Assembly (NCBI GenBank): GCA_022449325.1
Contig: JAKUSK010000026.1
Coordinates: forward strand, 1-10,473
Length of the DNA: 10,473 bases
From: Nitrososphaerales archaeon
Lineage (GTDB): Archaea > Thermoproteota > Nitrososphaeria > Nitrososphaerales > UBA57
Direction: 5' to 3'
Shown here: piece by piece, positions 1 through 6,259 of the stretch
Layout of the letters: each line of letters opens with the position of its first letter
Numbering within the stretch: position 1 is the first letter of the stretch
Notes under the pieces: model-generated
What the model saw: only the letters and a program-made list of their open reading frames with translations
Told to the model about the DNA's origin: nothing
The model's database searches: none
Made by a program: the position numbers and the translations under genes

Positions 1-284
1 TTTTCACTGTTTGGAATACCAGAACCTTTTTCGATACCTAAGGCTTTAGCTAATAATGCAGATGAGGTAGGTATACCTACTTCTACCTCAAAAGTTTTCT
101 TTGAAACCTGCACAATAATTTTAACAGGGACTCGCATTCCAGAATATTCCTTAGTTTTTTCATTAATGTCATTTACAATAGCCATAACATTAAGACCCAT
201 TGGTGCAAGAGCAGGACCTAGAGGAGGTCCAGCATTAGCTAGTCCACCTGCAACAAGTAAAGGAATTATTTTTTCGTCGCCCAT
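1..284 (-). CDS. rpl11: 50S ribosomal protein uL11 (L11), 3' end outside window
   Basis: Ribosomal protein uL11 binds the GTPase-associated region of 23S rRNA at the base of the ribosomal stalk. The frame begins with ATG at 284 and reads MGDEKIIPLLVAGGLANAG, then PPLGPALAPMGLN, the conserved N-terminal domain with its proline-rich loop. Further on it shows a VPVKIIVQV strand. About 94 residues are visible; archaeal L11 is usually near 160, so the C-terminal RNA-binding domain lies beyond the left edge. Only one base separates its start from the spt5 stop codon, so the two are almost certainly co-transcribed. A purine-rich AGGATGAG, inside the end of spt5, could serve as ribosome binding site. 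The order secE-spt5-rpl11 is classical in archaea. Confidence 0.95.
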   Translation of the reverse strand, partial: MGDEKIIPLLVAGGLANAGPPLGPALAPMGLNVMAIVNDINEKTKEYSGMRVPVKIIVQVSKKTFEVEVGIPTSSALLAKALGIEKGSGIPNSE

Positions 285-285
285 A

Positions 286-768
286 TTAATTCTCATCCTT
301 AGATTTTTCAACAATGCGAACACCATTCACATCGACAGTAACAGGAAGTTGATATGGAGCATCAAGTAACAGTATAGTTACTTCAGAACGTCCAGCTTCA
401 ACACGTGTGATTTTAGCTCGCATATTTTTAAATGGACCGCTAGTAATTTCTACTACATCATTAATTGAAATTTCAGATACTATTGAACGAGTAACAAGAA
501 ACTTCTCAATATCTTCATATGGAACAATACCAGGAATCATATTTTTTACATGTTTAAATCCGGAAATTGCATCAGAAACTACTTGTGCATTAGGAGCTTC
601 GAAAAACACGTATCCCTTAAGAGATTCGATAACAACAATAGAACGAATAGGTGATTGAATGGATGACTCGTCACGTTCTAAACGATTGCCGACGAATTTT
701 GCGACGTTTTGTTCTTGGCCACCAGTTGTTTTTACTGCAAAAAATCTACTTTGAATTTGAGTACTCAT
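286..768 (-). CDS. spt5: Transcription elongation factor Spt5 (NusG family)
   Basis: Archaeal Spt5 binds the RNA polymerase clamp with Spt4 and increases elongation processivity; it can also couple RNA polymerase to ribosomes. From the ATG the protein has 160 residues. An NGN domain covers roughly residues 6-92 (RFFAVKTTGGQE at the start, LKGYVFFEA in the middle, the typical core strand). A KOW domain follows at about 103-135 (NDVVEITSGPFKNMRAKITRVE region). The length fits single-KOW archaeal Spt5. A GTG directly before the ATG, at 771, is an alternative start. The chosen ATG has GTGAT, matching part of the archaeal Shine-Dalgarno sequence, 5 bases upstream. It lies 11 bases after the secE stop, in the same operon. 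Confidence 0.96.
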   Translation of the reverse strand: MSTQIQSRFFAVKTTGGQEQNVAKFVGNRLERDESSIQSPIRSIVVIESLKGYVFFEAPNAQVVSDAISGFKHVKNMIPGIVPYEDIEKFLVTRSIVSEISINDVVEITSGPFKNMRAKITRVEAGRSEVTILLLDAPYQLPVTVDVNGVRIVEKSKDEN

Positions 769-779
769 CACATATCACG

Positions 780-956
780 TTAACCAGTCAATCTGAATAA
801 TGAGCCAACAAGTTGGATAACATATCCAATAGTACCAACAATACTCATTCCAATAATTGTAAGTTTAAGATATAAGAAAAACTCAGTTCTATCAGAACGC
901 TTCGCTAATTTGAGCGTATGTATGCATGCATTTATGAAAGAAACTATACCAGCCAA
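780..956 (-). CDS. secE: Preprotein translocase subunit SecE (Sec61 gamma)
   Basis: SecE is the small clamp subunit of the SecYE translocon in the cytoplasmic membrane. The gene is short (58 residues from TTG) and easy to miss. The translation contains LKLAKRSDRTEF, then FLYLKLTIIGMSIVG and TIGYVIQLVGSLF: a basic amphipathic helix followed by one transmembrane helix at about residues 32-53, the archaeal SecE plan. No ATG exists between the upstream in-frame stop and the conserved part. The TTG at 956 is the only standard start codon that gives a full-length protein. A TATA-like box lies 27-28 bases before it, consistent with a leaderless message. Its position before spt5 and rpl11 is typical of archaea. 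Identity is secure; the exact start is less so. Confidence 0.88.
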   Translation of the reverse strand: MAGIVSFINACIHTLKLAKRSDRTEFFLYLKLTIIGMSIVGTIGYVIQLVGSLFRLTG

Positions 957-979
957 CTTATTCTTTGTTGAATGATAGA

Positions 980-987
980 TTATATTT
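980..987. promoter_or_regulatory. Candidate shared TATA box for secE and dtdA
   Basis: The box reads TTATATTT on plus and AAATATAA on minus, an acceptable archaeal TATA element in both directions. Its centre lies 27-28 bases from the secE TTG and about 33 bases from the dtdA ATG, predicting a leaderless secE message and a leader of a few bases for dtdA. A purine-rich GATAGA just before it on the plus strand resembles a TFB recognition element. This is inference from spacing. Confidence 0.45.
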
Positions 988-1016
988 GATAAACTTTTTG
1001 TTATAAGTAGAAAAAG

Positions 1017-1838
1017 ATGAATAACGTCATTAAAAAATCGACCCTAATTCTATCGAAAATGGATAAAGCTAGTATGACAATGTTAGAAAGACTAAAAGAA
1101 ATAGAGAATTTTGACGATATTATTGAATCGGAAGAATATATCAGGCTACAGAGTAATAATAGGACATTAATTGTATTGAATAAGGAAATGATATATTACA
1201 ATAATATAGAAGAAATAGAGAATTCAGATAGATTTGTATTTTTATCTAGACATGTAAGTCAAAGCAAGAAGCCAACGTTAACGGCTCATTTTCTTGGAAA
1301 TCCTTCAAATGAAGCTCCATATGGAGGAGAAACCATGCAATTAGCTGCAACCTGTCCCGAATTAATGAAAAATTATATGATGAAACTAAATATGCAGAAA
1401 GATGTTCTATCAGAATATGAAATTAGTCTAGAAGCTATTCATCACGGTCCAACAAATATTTCAAAACCATGTTTATTTATAGAGATAGGTTCAGATCTTG
1501 AACAATGGAAAGATGAAAGAGTTGCAGAAATTGTTGTAAGAACGGTAATTAGTTCTATAGACAATCAAATTGATGTAAATAAAGTAGGAGTGGGTTTAGG
1601 AGGACCTCATTATTCAAAAAAATTTACAGAATTATTATTTAATACAGAATATGCAATTACAGGATACATTTCACGACACTACATGAATTATTTTAATCAA
1701 GATATACTAAAACAGATGATTGAAAAGTGTGAACAAGAAGTAAAATTTGCCATTGTAGACAAGAAAGGAATTGGAAAAGAGAAAAGAAGAGTTTTGGAAT
1801 TATTAAAAGATAACAATCTAGAAATAATATTTATTTAG
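1017..1838 (+). CDS. dtdA: D-aminoacyl-tRNA deacylase (DtdA/GEK1 type)
   Basis: This enzyme hydrolyses D-aminoacyl-tRNAs such as D-Tyr-tRNA, keeping D-amino acids out of protein. It is the archaeal and plant type (DTD2), unrelated to bacterial Dtd. The 273 residues show the family signatures in order: FLSRHVSQS (75-83), PTLTAHFLGNP (86-96), the APYGG segment (100-104), HHGPT (142-146), FIEIGSDLEQW (154-164) and GLGGPHYSKKFT (193-204). Conserved histidines H91, H142, H143 and H198 are present; the family is known to be zinc-dependent. ATG is taken as start, a few bases downstream of the predicted initiation site. The last 8 bases overlap the convergent membrane-protein gene. Length is normal and no defect is visible. 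Confidence 0.95.
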   Translation: MNNVIKKSTLILSKMDKASMTMLERLKEIENFDDIIESEEYIRLQSNNRTLIVLNKEMIYYNNIEEIENSDRFVFLSRHVSQSKKPTLTAHFLGNPSNEAPYGGETMQLAATCPELMKNYMMKLNMQKDVLSEYEISLEAIHHGPTNISKPCLFIEIGSDLEQWKDERVAEIVVRTVISSIDNQIDVNKVGVGLGGPHYSKKFTELLFNTEYAITGYISRHYMNYFNQDILKQMIEKCEQEVKFAIVDKKGIGKEKRRVLELLKDNNLEIIFI

Positions 1839-2478
1839 ATTCATCAGAAGTGTCTTCTTTAGGAGCAGGTGTGCCAATTGGCGGAGGTCTTGGTTTAGTA
1901 GCTGTTGGAGACGCTCCAGAAGGAGTAGAAGTAATTGGTTTAGGTCGAGGTTTAGTAGCTACTGTAGATTCTTGTTTAGGAAAAATTGCATAATATAGTT
2001 TTTCTAATGGTGAAATAAACGGATTAATAAACCGTGCAATTTTTAGATTTCCAACAATAGGGAGTAATGACATTATACCAACTTGATCTTTTGTTCCAGT
2101 TGTAACTTCTTTTAATTGCTTAAACAAAGGAAATTTAGAAATAGTAGTTTTTTCAGTTTCGTTTTCCCAAAGAAACAGACCAACGAGTAAACCGTTTAGG
2201 AGAATAAAGGGTAAACCTAAAGGCAAGGCAACTTCCTTTGCAAGTAATTCCCCATATTGCATACCTTTGATTGGATCAATTAAAGCAGTGAAAAAGACAT
2301 TAACGGCTTGAACGGAATTAACTTGTCCAAGGCTTATACTAGCTGCTTCAAAAAGAGGTGGAAGAATTATGAAGAAGATTGGGAAAGCAACTAATGGAAG
2401 TAACATCATAGTCCAAAATACAAGCTCAAGTAAGGATTTAAGCCATTTCTCAAATTCAAAAGTGTTTTGTTCTGATAT
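1831..2478 (-). CDS. Conserved membrane protein with Pro-rich C-terminal tail, probable ATA start
   Basis: I do not recognise a characterised family. From ATA at 2478 the protein has 215 residues. An amphipathic N-terminus (FEFEKWLKSLLELVFW) runs into a long hydrophobic segment (about residues 13-42), and a second one (LPLGLPFILLNGLLVGLFLW) sits near residues 83-103. A soluble region follows, ending in a Pro/Lys/Arg-rich tail that repeats ATKPRPKPI and ATKPRPPPI. The first in-frame ATG is at 2409, but the frame stays open upstream for over 30 codons and the extra residues complete the first membrane helix. No ATG, GTG or TTG lies in that extension. ATA at 2478 has GAGGGG 7 bases before it. 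The gene follows ilvC by 64 bases on the same strand. The function is unknown; the start is inference. Confidence 0.68.
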   Translation of the reverse strand: MSEQNTFEFEKWLKSLLELVFWTMMLLPLVAFPIFFIILPPLFEAASISLGQVNSVQAVNVFFTALIDPIKGMQYGELLAKEVALPLGLPFILLNGLLVGLFLWENETEKTTISKFPLFKQLKEVTTGTKDQVGIMSLLPIVGNLKIARFINPFISPLEKLYYAIFPKQESTVATKPRPKPITSTPSGASPTATKPRPPPIGTPAPKEDTSDESK

Positions 2479-2501
2479 TTTCCGTCCCCTCTTAACTAGG
2501 A

Positions 2502-2527
2502 AATTTTAATCTTTAATTTTAATCTTT
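2502..2527. repeat. Perfect 13-base tandem duplication
   Basis: AATTTTAATCTTT occurs twice head to tail between ilvC and the membrane-protein gene. Read on the minus strand, the copy nearer the gene contains ATTAAAAT, centred about 28 bases before the proposed ATA start, so it might act as a weak TATA element. It is otherwise simple AT-rich spacer DNA. Confidence 0.7.
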
Positions 2528-2542
2528 CTATTAATTAGACAA

Positions 2543-3544
2543 TTACTCGTTAGTTTTATTAGGCCACATCATATCTCTGAGCTTTTTACCAGTAGATTCG
2601 ATTTGATGTGAGGCAATTTCATCAAGATATTTGTCAAATGACTGTTTTCCTTCCTTATTGTATATATTTCTCCATTCTTCGGCAAATTGACCGGATTGGA
2701 TTTCGTCAAGAATCTTTTCCATTTCATCACGAGATGACTTGTTGATAACACGGTCTCCTCTAGTTAATCCTCCATATCGAGCAGTTTCACTAACCCGTTG
2801 ATACATTCCTTTAAGGCCATATTGTTGTACCAAATCTACAATAAGTTTGAGTTCGTGAAGACATTCAAAATAAGCAATTTCAGGTTGATATCCGCGATTA
2901 ACTAATGTTTCAAAAGCATTCTGTATCAGAGAAGCAGCACCGCCACAGAGATCTGCTTGTTCTCCAAATAAATCAGTTTCAACTTCTTCTTTGAATGTAG
3001 TTTGTAAAAGACCTGCACGTGCACATCCAAGGCCTTTAGCAATAGCCAAAGCGCGATTTAATGCATTATTAGTAAAGTCTTGCTCGACAGCAACTAAAGC
3101 AGGAGTTCCAAAATTATCAAGATATAATTCTCGAACACGTCGTCCAGGAGCTTTAGGAGCGACCATCAAGACGTCAACCCATTCAGGAGGTTGAACCCAT
3201 TGATAATTAATTACAAGTCCATGAGAGAAACCAAGGGCATTACCTTCTTTAAGATGTGGTGCAATTTGTTCTTCGTAAACTTTAGGTTGTTGCATATCAG
3301 GAACTAAGATATGAATTATATCCGACTGTGCGGCAGCCTCAGATACTTCCATTACATTATGTCCATCGTCTAGAGCTTGTTGCCAACTAGAACCACCTTT
3401 TCTTAGACCGACAATAACATCAAGGCCTGAATCTTTTAGATTAGAAGCTTGTGCAGCGCCTTGAATTCCATAACCAATAACTGAAATAGTCTCGTTCTTT
3501 AATTGCGACATATCAACATCGTCGTCATGCCAAACTTGAGCCAT
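2543..3544 (-). CDS. ilvC: Ketol-acid reductoisomerase (class I)
   Basis: IlvC catalyses the Mg-dependent isomerisation and NAD(P)H reduction of 2-acetolactate or 2-aceto-2-hydroxybutyrate in valine, leucine and isoleucine synthesis. The 333 residues match class I enzymes in length. The N-terminal Rossmann fold carries GYGIQGAAQA (24-33) and the cofactor loop GLRKGGSSW (46-54), whose basic and serine residues suggest NADPH. Catalytic positions are visible: H108 in GFSHG, K131 in VAPKAPG, the metal ligands D191 and E195 in DLFGEQADLCGG, and E227 and E231 in the C-terminal helical domain. ATG at 3544 is preceded at about 26 bases by TTAATAAT, suggesting a leaderless message. No ilvB, ilvN or ilvD lies nearby. 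The downstream membrane gene may be co-transcribed. Confidence 0.97.
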   Translation of the reverse strand: MAQVWHDDDVDMSQLKNETISVIGYGIQGAAQASNLKDSGLDVIVGLRKGGSSWQQALDDGHNVMEVSEAAAQSDIIHILVPDMQQPKVYEEQIAPHLKEGNALGFSHGLVINYQWVQPPEWVDVLMVAPKAPGRRVRELYLDNFGTPALVAVEQDFTNNALNRALAIAKGLGCARAGLLQTTFKEEVETDLFGEQADLCGGAASLIQNAFETLVNRGYQPEIAYFECLHELKLIVDLVQQYGLKGMYQRVSETARYGGLTRGDRVINKSSRDEMEKILDEIQSGQFAEEWRNIYNKEGKQSFDKYLDEIASHQIESTGKKLRDMMWPNKTNE

Positions 3545-3564
3545 GTTAAAGAAAATTCTTAATC

Positions 3565-3598
3565 TAATTATTAAGTCTATTTGTTATAATAATTTAAG
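3565..3598. promoter_or_regulatory. Divergent promoter region of ilvC and tatC
   Basis: This lies in the 79-base spacer between two divergent genes. On minus, TTAATAAT (3574-3567) is centred about 26 bases before the ilvC ATG. On plus, AATTTAAG (3591-3598), within TTATAATAATTTAAG, is centred about 29 bases before the tatC GTG. Both spacings fit archaeal TATA boxes and leaderless or nearly leaderless messages. The boxes are weak matches, so the call rests on position. Confidence 0.35.
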
Positions 3599-3623
3599 AC
3601 ACCTAATGTATTAGTTTCATATA

Positions 3624-4421
3624 GTGATTAACGAACAAACTAAGCCAATTATTGAACATGTAGGAGAATTAAGAAATCGTTTCATAAGAATTATGATCTC
3701 TATATTAGTTTGTACTTTTGCATTGTTTGCATTATCGACAAGGAATATAACAATAGATGGAAGAGATTTTTTAATACCTTATCCAAACATTTACAACAAT
3801 ATAGCATCTCAAATAATTACAATTCTTCAGGAAATTGTTCTTCCTGAATATGTAAGAGTAATTTTAACTACTCCAGGACAAGCATTATCAGCACAAATAT
3901 ACGTCTCAATCATGTGTGGTATAGTTATTTCTATTCCTCTGATACTTTGGGAAATAATAGGATTTGTAAAGCCAGGATTATACAAGAATGAGATAAAATT
4001 GCTTAGAAATTTGTTAGCGCCTTCTTCATTTCTATTCTTTGTAGGAGCAGTATTTGCACTATTCGTAATGATACCTATGACAATGGAATTTTTGTACAAA
4101 TATGGAGTGGCGTTAGAGGCAGAAACCTATATTACAATAAATGAATTTGTGTCATTCATAGTGTTTTTTATGATGGCATTCGGATTAGCATTTCAATTAC
4201 CGATAGTTATGTGGTTAACAACAAGATTGGGATTCATTAAAAGTACATTTTGGAGAGACAATTGGAGATACACACTTGTATTTCTTGTAGCAATTGGAGC
4301 AGTAATTACACCTGATGCAAGTGGAATTACAATGTGGTTAATTACAATTCCAATGATGCTATTATATTTTATTGGATATTTAGCGTCAAGAAATACTAAA
4401 TCAACAAGAACAAGATCATAA
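3624..4421 (+). CDS. tatC: Twin-arginine translocase subunit TatC
   Basis: TatC is the multi-spanning receptor of the Tat pathway and recognises twin-arginine signal peptides of folded cargo proteins. The 265 residues contain the N-terminal cytoplasmic signature EHVGELRNR (11-19), a first membrane helix at about 20-37, an extracytoplasmic segment, then FVKPGLYKNE (114-123) with the conserved Pro-Gly and Glu of the first cytoplasmic loop. Further hydrophobic helices include AFGLAFQLPIVMWL (185-198) and a C-terminal pair around ITPDASG (228-234). Gln191 stands where E. coli TatC has a glutamate, a variant I believe occurs elsewhere in the family. The start is GTG; the first downstream ATG would cut away the signature. 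The stop directly abuts the candidate small RNA, and tatA is convergent just beyond. Confidence 0.96.
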   Translation: MINEQTKPIIEHVGELRNRFIRIMISILVCTFALFALSTRNITIDGRDFLIPYPNIYNNIASQIITILQEIVLPEYVRVILTTPGQALSAQIYVSIMCGIVISIPLILWEIIGFVKPGLYKNEIKLLRNLLAPSSFLFFVGAVFALFVMIPMTMEFLYKYGVALEAETYITINEFVSFIVFFMMAFGLAFQLPIVMWLTTRLGFIKSTFWRDNWRYTLVFLVAIGAVITPDASGITMWLITIPMMLLYFIGYLASRNTKSTRTRS

Positions 4422-4488
4422 GGGACGAACTCACTTACTCAAGATCCTCTTCATCAAATCAGAGGGCTTTGTCGTCATTGTTCATCCC
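4422..4488 (-). ncRNA. Candidate structured small RNA, C/D-box-like
   Basis: The 67 bases between convergent tatC and tatA form, on the minus strand, a 9-base-pair terminal stem: GGGATGAAC with GTTCGTCCC, one G-U pair. On the plus strand the same position would be a C-A mismatch, which favours a minus-strand RNA. Inside lie CTGA (4462-4459) and TGATGA (4456-4451), separated by two bases and matching the D' and C' box consensus. Just inside the terminal stem are ATGACGA (4478-4472), one change from a C box, and GTGA (4434-4431), one change from a D box. An alternative 5-pair hairpin, CCTCT with AGAGG, encloses the inner boxes. A TATA-like box sits about 24 bases before the first G. It is not a tRNA: no T-loop. 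Rho-independent termination is unlikely: no U tract follows either end. No guide target is assigned. Confidence 0.5.
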
Positions 4489-4507
4489 AACATATAATTG
4501 AAACCAT

Positions 4508-4516
4508 GTATATTTA
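4508..4516 (-). promoter_or_regulatory. TATA-like box for candidate small RNA
   Basis: On the minus strand TAAATATAC is centred about 24 bases upstream of the GGG that opens the 9-pair stem, the spacing expected between an archaeal TATA box and its initiation site. It lies in the gap after the tatA stop codon, so it is not explained by a neighbouring protein gene. It supports an independent transcript on this strand. Confidence 0.42.
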
Positions 4517-4530
4517 TTGATAAATTATTG

Positions 4531-4830
4531 TTATGAATTCAGTTTGCGCTGAATAGCTTCTCGGAGTTGATCTTCGTCCTTTGTAGTGGCATCTATACCT
4601 AAAGCAGATGCAGATTTTTGCAATTCGTATTTTGACACACTCTTGGAGGGAGTAGTAGTTTCAAATTCTGAATAAGATTTAACCTCTCGTTCAAAGTCAG
4701 ACTTGCTTTTTTGAAATTCTCCCATAGCTTTTCCCAAGTTTCGTGCTAATTCAGGAAGTTTATCAGTTCCAACTAGAAAGATTCCCACAGCGAGAACAAT
4801 CCAAATCCATTCCATACCTCCAACGGCCAT
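4531..4830 (-). CDS. tatA: Twin-arginine translocase subunit TatA
   Basis: TatA oligomerises to form the transport pore or membrane-weakening patch of the Tat system and works with TatC. The 99 residues start with one membrane helix (about 6-21, MEWIWIVLAVGIFLVG), a short hinge, the conserved KLPELARNLGKAMGEFQ amphipathic helix (24-40), and a charged cytoplasmic region. The final 35 residues (KYELQKSASALGI, then a Lys/Glu-rich helix) look like a small helical tail resembling SAP or Rho-N-like domains. The ATG at 4830 gives GGMEW, which fits the family's GGxEW start. A second ATG at 4815 is possible: GTATAAT at 4844-4838 lies about 26 bases before it. The gene is convergent with tatC but not in its operon. 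Confidence 0.93.
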   Translation of the reverse strand: MAVGGMEWIWIVLAVGIFLVGTDKLPELARNLGKAMGEFQKSKSDFEREVKSYSEFETTTPSKSVSKYELQKSASALGIDATTKDEDQLREAIQRKLNS

Positions 4831-4862
4831 AAATTTAATTATACTTGATAAAAGAAAAGGTT

Positions 4863-4870
4863 TTTTAATT
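4863..4870 (+). promoter_or_regulatory. TATA-like box of the DUF106 gene
   Basis: TTTTAATT is centred about 25 bases before the ATG at 4891 and only 16 bases before the alternative GTG at 4882. The spacing suggests a leaderless message starting at the ATG, which helped decide the start codon. Confidence 0.38.
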
Positions 4871-4890
4871 TAGAACAATCAGTGAAATTA

Positions 4891-5403
4891 ATGGCATTCA
4901 TAAATACAATCCCAGAGATAACAATTTTTATTATTGGGTTATCCATAGCCATTTCTTTAGGTTCAGTTTTAACTAGAAAGCAATTTACTGATGTCGAAAA
5001 AACAAAAAAACAACAGAAAGAGGTGTCAGAATACAATAAACAGTTAAGAGGTGCAATGATGAAAAGAGACAAACCACTCGAAGCAAAATTGAAAAAGAAA
5101 GAACCTCAAATGAAACAGATGCAAGCAAAATTGGCTAGAGATAGTTTAAAACCTACATTCATATTCATAGTACCGCTTCTATTGGTATGGACTTTCGTAT
5201 TGCCCGAAATAATTGGACCTGATTGGTTCAACGTACCTGCAGCGTCATCTCCAATTTCAATGGATTTGATAATGTTTGAAACACAAAAAGTAACATTAGA
5301 ATCTGGAGAAGTTTATGAACATGGAGTTCCTACATTTTTCTGGTATTTGATTAGTTCAATATCAGCACAAGGAATGATCATGAAATTAATGAAGATGACT
5401 TAA
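4891..5403 (+). CDS. DUF106 (EMC3/TMCO1-like, Oxa1 superfamily) membrane insertase
   Basis: Archaeal DUF106 proteins are distant relatives of YidC, Oxa1, EMC3, GET1 and TMCO1, which insert membrane proteins. From ATG 4891 there are 170 residues. A first membrane helix spans about 5-27. A long, strongly basic coiled coil (about 32-84) with many Lys and Gln follows. A second hydrophobic helix (about 88-107, FIFIVPLLLVWTFVLPEIIG) comes next, then a polar extracytoplasmic loop, and a third helix at about 147-166. This order and the three-helix core are characteristic. A GTG nine bases upstream (4882) would add three residues (MKL). The stop lies 6 bases from the convergent dehydrogenase stop. tatA is divergent on the other side. 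Confidence 0.9.
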   Translation: MAFINTIPEITIFIIGLSIAISLGSVLTRKQFTDVEKTKKQQKEVSEYNKQLRGAMMKRDKPLEAKLKKKEPQMKQMQAKLARDSLKPTFIFIVPLLLVWTFVLPEIIGPDWFNVPAASSPISMDLIMFETQKVTLESGEVYEHGVPTFFWYLISSISAQGMIMKLMKMT

Positions 5404-5409
5404 GATAGT

Positions 5410-6174
5410 CTAAAGAAGTACATTACCGCCATCGGCAACAATTGTTTGTCCATTAACAAAACTGAAATCATCAGTAACAATATTAGAACATATATTAGCA
5501 ACGTCTAGTGTTTCACCCCAGCGTTTGACTGATGCTTCATTGGCAAGTTTTTGTTGAGTGTTATTATCAAAATGATCAAAGGTAGCAGAACTTTTGATAT
5601 TACCGAGTGCTAAACAATTTGTGCGAATATTATATTTTCCATATTCCAGAGCAAGATGTTTGGTAAGACCCAATAGTCCTGCTTTAGCAACAGTATAAGG
5701 TGAACCTTGATCATGACCTGCAATTGCAGGAGTTGATGAAATATTAACGATATTACCGGAATTAGATTCTTTCATAACAGGTATAACAGCTTTACAACAG
5801 CGGATACTGCCGATTAAATCAACATCAATTACATTTTTAAAACCTTCAATATCTATATCATTAAAAGAAGAATCCCAGTATTCAGAAACTAGAGGAAAGC
5901 CTGCATTATTAATTAGGATATCGATTTTTCCATAATGATTTTTTGTAGTTTGAATAAGATTAGAAACATCGTCATCATTAGTAACATCGGTTTTTATTGC
6001 AATAGGATCAGTGTCGTATGAAGCAAGTCCATCTACAATTGCCTTCGCGGAAGACAGATTTCTTGAAGTTACAACTACATGAGCCCCTTTTTGGGAGAAA
6101 ACTTCAGCTATAGACTTTCCTATTCCTTTGGTAGAACCAGTAACAATAGCAACTTTATTGGATAATTTATCCAT
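5410..6174 (-). CDS. Short-chain dehydrogenase/reductase (SDR), classical type
   Basis: This is an NAD(P)-dependent oxidoreductase of the classical SDR family, 254 residues, the usual length. Visible motifs are the cofactor-binding TGSTKGIG (12-19), a D63 in KTDVT that contacts the adenine, NNAG (89-92), the catalytic serine in NISS (144-147), the catalytic pair Y160 and K164 in YTVAK, and the C-terminal GQTIVADGG typical of FabG-like enzymes. TSRN after the second strand hints at NADPH preference. The substrate cannot be read from sequence; 3-oxoacyl reductase, acetoacetyl-CoA reductase and sugar or alcohol dehydrogenase are all possible. A TTG three bases before the ATG is an alternative start. 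The gene diverges from the Nudix gene and ends 6 bases from the DUF106 stop. Confidence 0.93.
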   Translation of the reverse strand: MDKLSNKVAIVTGSTKGIGKSIAEVFSQKGAHVVVTSRNLSSAKAIVDGLASYDTDPIAIKTDVTNDDDVSNLIQTTKNHYGKIDILINNAGFPLVSEYWDSSFNDIDIEGFKNVIDVDLIGSIRCCKAVIPVMKESNSGNIVNISSTPAIAGHDQGSPYTVAKAGLLGLTKHLALEYGKYNIRTNCLALGNIKSSATFDHFDNNTQQKLANEASVKRWGETLDVANICSNIVTDDFSFVNGQTIVADGGNVLL

Positions 6175-6231
6175 CAAAATTATAGGAAAGAAATTAGAAT
6201 TTGAACTTTTCTATAACTTGTACAACGGAGA

Positions 6232-6239
6232 TTTATATC
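6232..6239 (+). promoter_or_regulatory. TATA box of the Nudix gene
   Basis: TTTATATC, preceded by purine-rich GGAGA, is the best archaeal TATA/BRE match in the window. Its centre lies 24-25 bases before the Nudix ATG at 6260, implying initiation at or within a few bases of that codon. The GAGG at 6252-6255, which looks like a ribosome binding site, would then lie outside the transcript. Confidence 0.5.
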
Positions 6240-6259
6240 ATTAATAATTATGAGGAATA

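Noticed and set aside
166..658. Plus-strand open frames opposite rpl11 and spt5
   Set aside because: They are antisense to two confidently identified genes, and no family resemblance is visible in their products.
2991..3194. Plus-strand open frame opposite ilvC
   Set aside because: It lies wholly inside the strongly conserved ilvC gene and its translation (Ala/Arg-rich, no motif) is an antisense shadow.
3827..4099. Minus-strand open frame opposite tatC
   Set aside because: It is a shadow of the TatC membrane helices; no independent promoter or ribosome binding site was seen.
4422..4488. The tatC/tatA inverted repeat as a tRNA gene or a bidirectional terminator
   Set aside because: There is no T-loop GTTCAAATC-like arm at the right distance from the 3' end, and neither strand has a T tract after the stem. 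The C-A mismatch on the plus strand also argues against a symmetric terminator.
4882..4890. GTG at 4882 as the start of the DUF106 gene
   Set aside because: It adds only MKL, and the upstream TATA-like box is too close to it; the ATG at 4891 has better spacing.
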